Below are positions 38,912 to 42,193 of a stretch of DNA of 42,193 nt, in pieces. The notes beneath the pieces were generated by a model, which searched no databases, was not told where the DNA came from, and worked only from the letters and a program-made list of their open reading frames with translations. A program made the position numbers and the translations under genes. The DNA is from Ruminococcus sp. (lineage in GTDB: Bacteria; Bacillota; Clostridia; Oscillospirales; Ruminococcaceae). The DNA is taken from the NCBI GenBank assembly GCA_017470535.1, contig JAFUYP010000031.1:1-42193 (forward strand), read 5' to 3'. Numbering within the stretch: the stretch's first letter is position 1; every line of letters begins with the position of its first letter.

Positions 38912-39327
38912 CCAATGACAAGCACTACTGCCAGTATTATGACGGGATATTTATCCTGTTTAACACAGGGCTGCGTATATCGGAGTTTTGCGGGCTGACC
39001 ATTTCGGACATTGACTTTGACAATCGACGCATAAACGTTGAACGTCAGCTTATACGCACAAGTGAAGGCAAGTACATCGTTGAAAATCCCAAGACCCAAA
39101 GCGGAGTTAGGTCGATACCGATGACTGCCGAGGTAGAAGCAGCATTCCAAAGGATAATCGCAAGCCGAAAGCGTGCAAAGCATGAGCCGATCATCGGCGG
39201 TTGTGTCGGATTTCTGTTTCTTGACAAGAACGGTATGCCGAGGCTGGCACTGCACTGGGAAAAGGTCATGCAGCGCATAAGAGCAAAATACACCTCCGAA
39301 AAGCTGAGACCTTTGACATTTATATAA
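38912..39327 (+). pseudogene. Core fragment of a Tn916-type tyrosine integrase
   Basis: The frame encodes the middle of a tyrosine recombinase: YYDGIFILFNTGLRISEFCG contains the first catalytic Arg, and VENPKTQSGVRSIPMTAEVE the catalytic Lys strand region. The HxxR box and the nucleophilic Tyr are absent because the frame ends at PLTFI, and the N-terminal DNA-binding domain is missing too. It cannot catalyse recombination. It shows that a Tn916-like conjugative element once integrated here. Confidence 0.85.
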
Positions 39328-39334
39328 CCTCCTG

Positions 39335-39363
39335 TTGACATAATGTTTATTTTGTTATATAAT
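39335..39363 (+). promoter_or_regulatory. Consensus promoter of the HNH gene
   Basis: TTGACA (39335-39340) and TATAAT (39358-39363) are 17 bp apart, both perfect. It lies just after the integrase fragment. Confidence 0.88.
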
Positions 39364-39381
39364 TTTTAAGAGGTGATTTCT

Positions 39382-40227
39382 ATGTCTAGCGGATTTAAGG
39401 AACCTATTACTATAATTGAAGCAATTAGAGAAAATGTAAAAATTTTTGAACAAAATTGGACTAAAATTCGAGAGAGTATTGTTGCTGCCTTTACATTATT
39501 TTATCGATTGGGATTCAATGATACTACTTTCAGAGCCAAAAATGCAGCTATTCCTATTATTTATTACATATATTATAATGATTTAGAAAAAGAAGTTGTA
39601 AAAGTAAATTATGATTCTAATGAAAGAAAAAATATATCTAAATGGCTGGTTTTATCATTCTTAAAATCCATTTTTGGTGGTCAACCTGATTCTGCATTGA
39701 TCACGATAAGAAAGAAACTTAAAGCAAGTATCGGAACCAAATCATTTCCTTCATCAACAATCAAATCAGCTTTTGCAACCGATCCATCCAGAAATTATAC
39801 ATTTGATAATGAGTTTATTTATGGATTGTTGGAATCTCAAAAAGATACTTCCGATGCATTTTATGTATTAACTTTACTTCAGCCGAATCTTGATTACTAT
39901 AATCAAGATTTTCATCAAGATCATCTGCACCCAGCTTCCGTTTTCTATGATGAGAAAAAAATGAAGTCTTTTATACCAGAATCAGATTGGGCTTTTGCTT
40001 CTAACAAAAAGAATTGGAACAGCGTTTTGAATTTACAATTATTAAATGGAACTCTTAACTCTAAGAAAAATGATCAACCACTTGATCTGTGGGCTTCTGA
40101 AAATAAAATAGGAAAAAAAGAGCTATATGTTAAGGATACTACTAGCTTAAAAATACAGGATTTCAAGTTGTTCATCACAGATCGCAAAGAATGTTTGAAA
40201 GAAAAATTGTATGAAGTTATAAAATAA
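39382..40227 (+). CDS. HNH nuclease-like protein resembling the C-terminal half of DUF262/DUF1524 proteins
   Basis: This 281-residue protein starts at ATG 39382 behind AAGAGGTGA. The sequence resembles the second half of GmrSD-type proteins: GFNDTTFRAKNAAIPIIYYI and FLKSIFGGQPDSALITIRKK, then the DUF1524 HNH box FHQDHLHPASVFYD and NLQLLNGTLNSKKNDQPLDL. The N-terminal DUF262 (ParB-like NTPase) domain is missing, yet promoter, ribosome site and terminator are all present, so it seems to be an expressed stand-alone unit. It is strongly AT-rich and thus probably transferred. GmrSD enzymes cut modified phage DNA; whether the half protein acts alone is unknown. It could also be a truncation that gained a promoter. 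Confidence 0.82.
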   Translation: MSSGFKEPITIIEAIRENVKIFEQNWTKIRESIVAAFTLFYRLGFNDTTFRAKNAAIPIIYYIYYNDLEKEVVKVNYDSNERKNISKWLVLSFLKSIFGGQPDSALITIRKKLKASIGTKSFPSSTIKSAFATDPSRNYTFDNEFIYGLLESQKDTSDAFYVLTLLQPNLDYYNQDFHQDHLHPASVFYDEKKMKSFIPESDWAFASNKKNWNSVLNLQLLNGTLNSKKNDQPLDLWASENKIGKKELYVKDTTSLKIQDFKLFITDRKECLKEKLYEVIK

Positions 40228-40230
40228 TAT

Positions 40231-40267
40231 ATCAGCCATCAGTCTGTAAGTGATCTGATGGCTGATT
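40231..40267. terminator. Terminator-like hairpin between convergent genes
   Basis: ATCAGCCATCAG pairs perfectly with CTGATGGCTGAT around a 12-nt loop; a weak T-rich tail follows. Confidence 0.7.
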
Positions 40268-40270
40268 CAT

Positions 40271-40744
40271 TTATTCGCTCCGCTGATACCTCAGCGCACT
40301 TTCAAAATTGATAATTCCGTTTATCCTGCGTACCTCATCAGTAACCATATCACGCAGCTTAAACAGAGTTGTATCATCAATATCATTTATAGCCGCCAGC
40401 ACATGAGTCTGCACACCGACCTCCACAGCCAGCTTGAACAAAGCTCGTGACAATCTCTGCTCAGAACCTTTGATTATACCGTCAGTTATTGTACCGATCT
40501 GGGGTGCAAGGTATTCAACAAGTTCAGGTTTGTTCTGCAGCAAATAGCCACAGTAGAAGCGAACTGCTTTCTCAATAAACTCCGACTTGGTGGAGCAGCT
40601 GTCGCCTTTGTAGAGACTGTTTATTGTTTTCATTGTCTCCGGGAATAGATAAACTGCAAACCGTATTTTATCGGCTATGACACCGTCGAATTCCTTCGCA
40701 GTTTCGCCGTTTTCTCGTTCTTTTTCAAATTTTGACGCTGTCAT
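40271..40744 (-). CDS. Conjugative-element protein with ribbon-helix-helix-like segment
   Basis: This 157-residue protein begins at ATG 40744 behind AAGAAGGTGA. KIRFAVYLFPETMKTINSLY followed by STKSEFIEKAVRFYCGYLL looks like a ribbon-helix-helix DNA-binding element of the kind found in accessory genes of conjugative transposons. The C-terminal half is helical. It is probably a regulator or relaxosome accessory protein, but I do not recognise the exact family. It lies beside the noncoding region 40745-41025. Confidence 0.75.
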   Translation of the reverse strand: MTASKFEKERENGETAKEFDGVIADKIRFAVYLFPETMKTINSLYKGDSCSTKSEFIEKAVRFYCGYLLQNKPELVEYLAPQIGTITDGIIKGSEQRLSRALFKLAVEVGVQTHVLAAINDIDDTTLFKLRDMVTDEVRRINGIINFESALRYQRSE

Positions 40745-41025
40745 ATTTCACCTTCTTTCAAAATGACACCTTTTTCCGATAGTCTCAAACCCTCGTAAAC
40801 TTGCGGTCGGCTTTGCCGGCCGCTGTGTTTTTTGCGGCAAATGGAGCCGCAATTTAACCTGCAAGACAGAAATCACCCCCAAATCTCACCCTCACGGGCT
40901 GACCTCCCATTTTCCAAACATTGCGACAAACGCTCACAGACGGCTTTCACCCCCGAGAGGGTATCCTTTCCCGACCTCTGCTGTGAAACTCGCACACGGA
41001 GCGTTCTGGCGCGACACGGGGCGAG
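40745..41025. other. Noncoding region of conjugative element; possible transfer-origin area
   Basis: No convincing gene is present. It contains a near-perfect inverted repeat, GCGGTCGGC/GCCGGCCGC (40803-40823), followed by a T-rich run (to 40833) that looks like a plus-strand terminator, and a C-rich stretch (40875-40915). Such regions next to small DNA-binding genes are common places for oriT, but there is no nick-site motif I can name. Confidence 0.4.
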
Positions 41026-41253
41026 TTACTGCTCTGACTTATTCTCGCCCTGTGCTGACCGCCTTGTCCGAGGCTTCTGCTGCCTTGCCATCTTCTCGAT
41101 ATAGTCCCTGACCACCTGCGGTACGACCTTGCCATAGAGCTGCTCGACATACTTGTCGAGTTCTGCCGCCAGTGTGGAGTTCTTCTGTTCAAGGTACATC
41201 TCGATTGCCGACAGCTTTTGCTCAGGTATCTGTACACTTATTGTTTTCTTCAT
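41026..41253 (-). CDS. DUF6103-like conjugative-element protein
   Basis: This 75-residue basic protein begins MKKTISVQIPEQKLSAIEMY, then LDKYVEQLYGKVVPQVVRDY and a Lys/Arg/Gln-rich tail. It resembles DUF6103 proteins of clostridial conjugative elements, as far as I recall. Its ATG overlaps the stop of the upstream gene (ATGA), and GGGAGGG is just upstream. It is probably DNA-binding or relaxosome-associated; this is inferred. Confidence 0.7.
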   Translation of the reverse strand: MKKTISVQIPEQKLSAIEMYLEQKNSTLAAELDKYVEQLYGKVVPQVVRDYIEKMARQQKPRTRRSAQGENKSEQ

Positions 41254-41684
41254 GTCATCCCTCCCATTCCCATGTCCTCATCTTCTGACTCAGCCTCGTC
41301 CTCTAATTCCTGTTCCTGCTTGGGCGTCAGCACTGTGTACAGCTTATCTCCACGCCCCGACAAAGCTCCGTACTCCGTGACCACTCCATGCTTCTTCCTC
41401 AGCACAGCCTGCCCGAAGTCATGCATATCACAACCCTCTATGATATTCCAATCGAAGCCGGTCGGGAACACTCGGCAGGCATAGGCTTTACCAAACTGAC
41501 TTTCGTCCTGCACCAAAGGGTCAAAGTCATACTCATTCAGACTGTCTATAGCATCTAAAGCCTCTCCCGTAACCTCGGCGTTGAGAATTTCCATAATGGC
41601 CTTGACCTTGACGAACTTGTAGTGCGGAAGCTCTGTAAGCTCCTTTGAGATTCGTATGATATCATCAAGCCAGCTCCTATCTTT
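41250..41684 (-). pseudogene. Conjugative-element protein, 5' end missing
   Basis: The frame is open from a stop at 41685-41687 and reads WLDDIIRISKELTELPHYKF and onward through the first ATG at 41594. The protein continues smoothly through that Met, so the true start was lost or lies elsewhere; the only other Met is internal. The rest (SLNEYDFDPLVQDESQFGKA, VVTEYGALSGRGDKLYTVLT and an acidic tail ending MGMGGMT) looks like a cargo protein of conjugative elements whose function I do not know. It is coupled to the DUF6103-like gene by ATGA. Confidence 0.65.
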
Positions 41685-41694
41685 TTAATGAATT

Positions 41695-42193
41695 CTATTT
41701 CTCGCTTTTATCACTGCTTTCATCCTCACCGCTGTCATCGGCTGCATGGAGCTCATCGATAGCCTCCTGTACCGCCTGCGGATACTCGATACCATCATAG
41801 GTGCACCAGCTTGTCCATGTGCCTTCCGACACAACCTGCTTTGTTACATAGCCGACTGTTTCATCACAGAACACTACTTCACCCAGCCCGATATATATGC
41901 CATGCTTTGTGCCGTCATACAAACCTATTCCGGGTACCTCGGGCATAGTTGTGATGTCACCCTGCTCCGTGTAGGTCAAAGTGGTGTATCCATCGGTAAA
42001 GGTCTTGCTGTCGGGATTATAGTTCAGGTAGCCGATCATAAGACCTGCATTATCACAGCGCCTTATCTTTTGTTCACTGTCCTTTTCACCAATATACCCC
42101 GACATATATCCCCAGCCTGACACATAAGCGTTGTTTGCCCAGGCAGCCATGTCACCGGCATTTTTAGTTGTCGGTTCGGTAAACATATATGGA
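41695..42193 (-). CDS. NlpC/P60-like hydrolase of a conjugative element (partial)
   Basis: The frame is open to the window edge, so the N-terminus is missing. The visible 165 residues resemble the C-terminal NlpC/P60 domain of conjugative-element cell-wall hydrolases: MAAWANNAYVSGWGYMSGYI, the candidate catalytic Cys in RRCDNAGLMIGYLNYN, His in GTKHGIYIGLGEVVF and the closing TSWCTYDGIEYP. It would open peptidoglycan for the transfer channel. A Ser/Asp/Glu-rich tail ends the protein. Confidence 0.82.
   Translation of the reverse strand, partial: PYMFTEPTTKNAGDMAAWANNAYVSGWGYMSGYIGEKDSEQKIRRCDNAGLMIGYLNYNPDSKTFTDGYTTLTYTEQGDITTMPEVPGIGLYDGTKHGIYIGLGEVVFCDETVGYVTKQVVSEGTWTSWCTYDGIEYPQAVQEAIDELHAADDSGEDESSDKSEK

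Overview
The window looks like chromosome of a Gram-positive gut Firmicute, most likely Ruminococcus or a close Oscillospiraceae relative. The signs are strong AGGAGG-type ribosome sites, textbook sigma-A promoters with 17-bp spacers, Thr-rich surface linkers, a type I dockerin repeat pair, a cohesin-like membrane protein and a GH127 arabinofuranosidase. The genus is inferred from gene content only. A perfect ParB-binding parS sequence (10708-10723) suggests an origin-proximal location.

Layout. 1-3.1 kb: membrane-anchored cohesin-like/cadherin-like protein, then a CheY plus a CheX-like protein carrying four MshEN-like repeats, then a rubredoxin too small for usual ORF cut-offs. 3.4-6.6 kb: SpoU rRNA methyltransferase, flavodoxin, GH127. 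6.7-10.6 kb (minus strand): a four-gene run of C39-like cysteine protein, HAD phosphatase, TldD and its TldE-like partner. 11-15.4 kb: secreted NlpC/P60 hydrolase, thrB, SLOG protein, LCP-like protein, PII-like protein. 15.5-18.1 kb: degenerate GGDEF-EAL protein with a beta-helix-like tail. 18.2-25.6 kb: a protein with five 10-residue repeats, membrane proteins, a DUF3810 protein, a C39-like lipoprotein, tsaE-tsaB-DUF2461, RlmI and a frameshifted dockerin. 25.7-29.9 kb: MarR-controlled heterodimeric ABC exporter. 30-34 kb: purine salvage pair, small membrane protein, aspartate-type aminotransferase. 34.1-36.9 kb: peptide deformylase, lipoproteins, flavin reductase-like protein.

From about 36.9 kb to the end the window is an accessory region of mosaic composition. 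It holds a truncated Doc toxin with its upstream partner, an hsdR remnant, two unrecognised AT-rich or orphan genes, a Tn916-type integrase core fragment, an intact-looking HNH gene resembling only the C-terminal half of DUF262/DUF1524 (GmrSD-like) proteins, and conjugative-element genes ending in a partial NlpC/P60 hydrolase.

The most striking overall feature is a family of at least eight MITE-like elements (33-192 bp). They share the terminal inverted repeat GGCAACACCGCACGACC, and seven have both flanks visible with short direct repeats that look like target duplications. Three abut stop codons, and in two of these the first G of the element supplies the last base of a TAG stop. Two others fill the 5' leader between a clear promoter and its gene. 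The second theme is cyclic-di-GMP: an EAL enzyme with all catalytic residues, and a CheX-like protein whose N-terminus repeats the 24-residue MshEN motif with exact 5-residue spacers.
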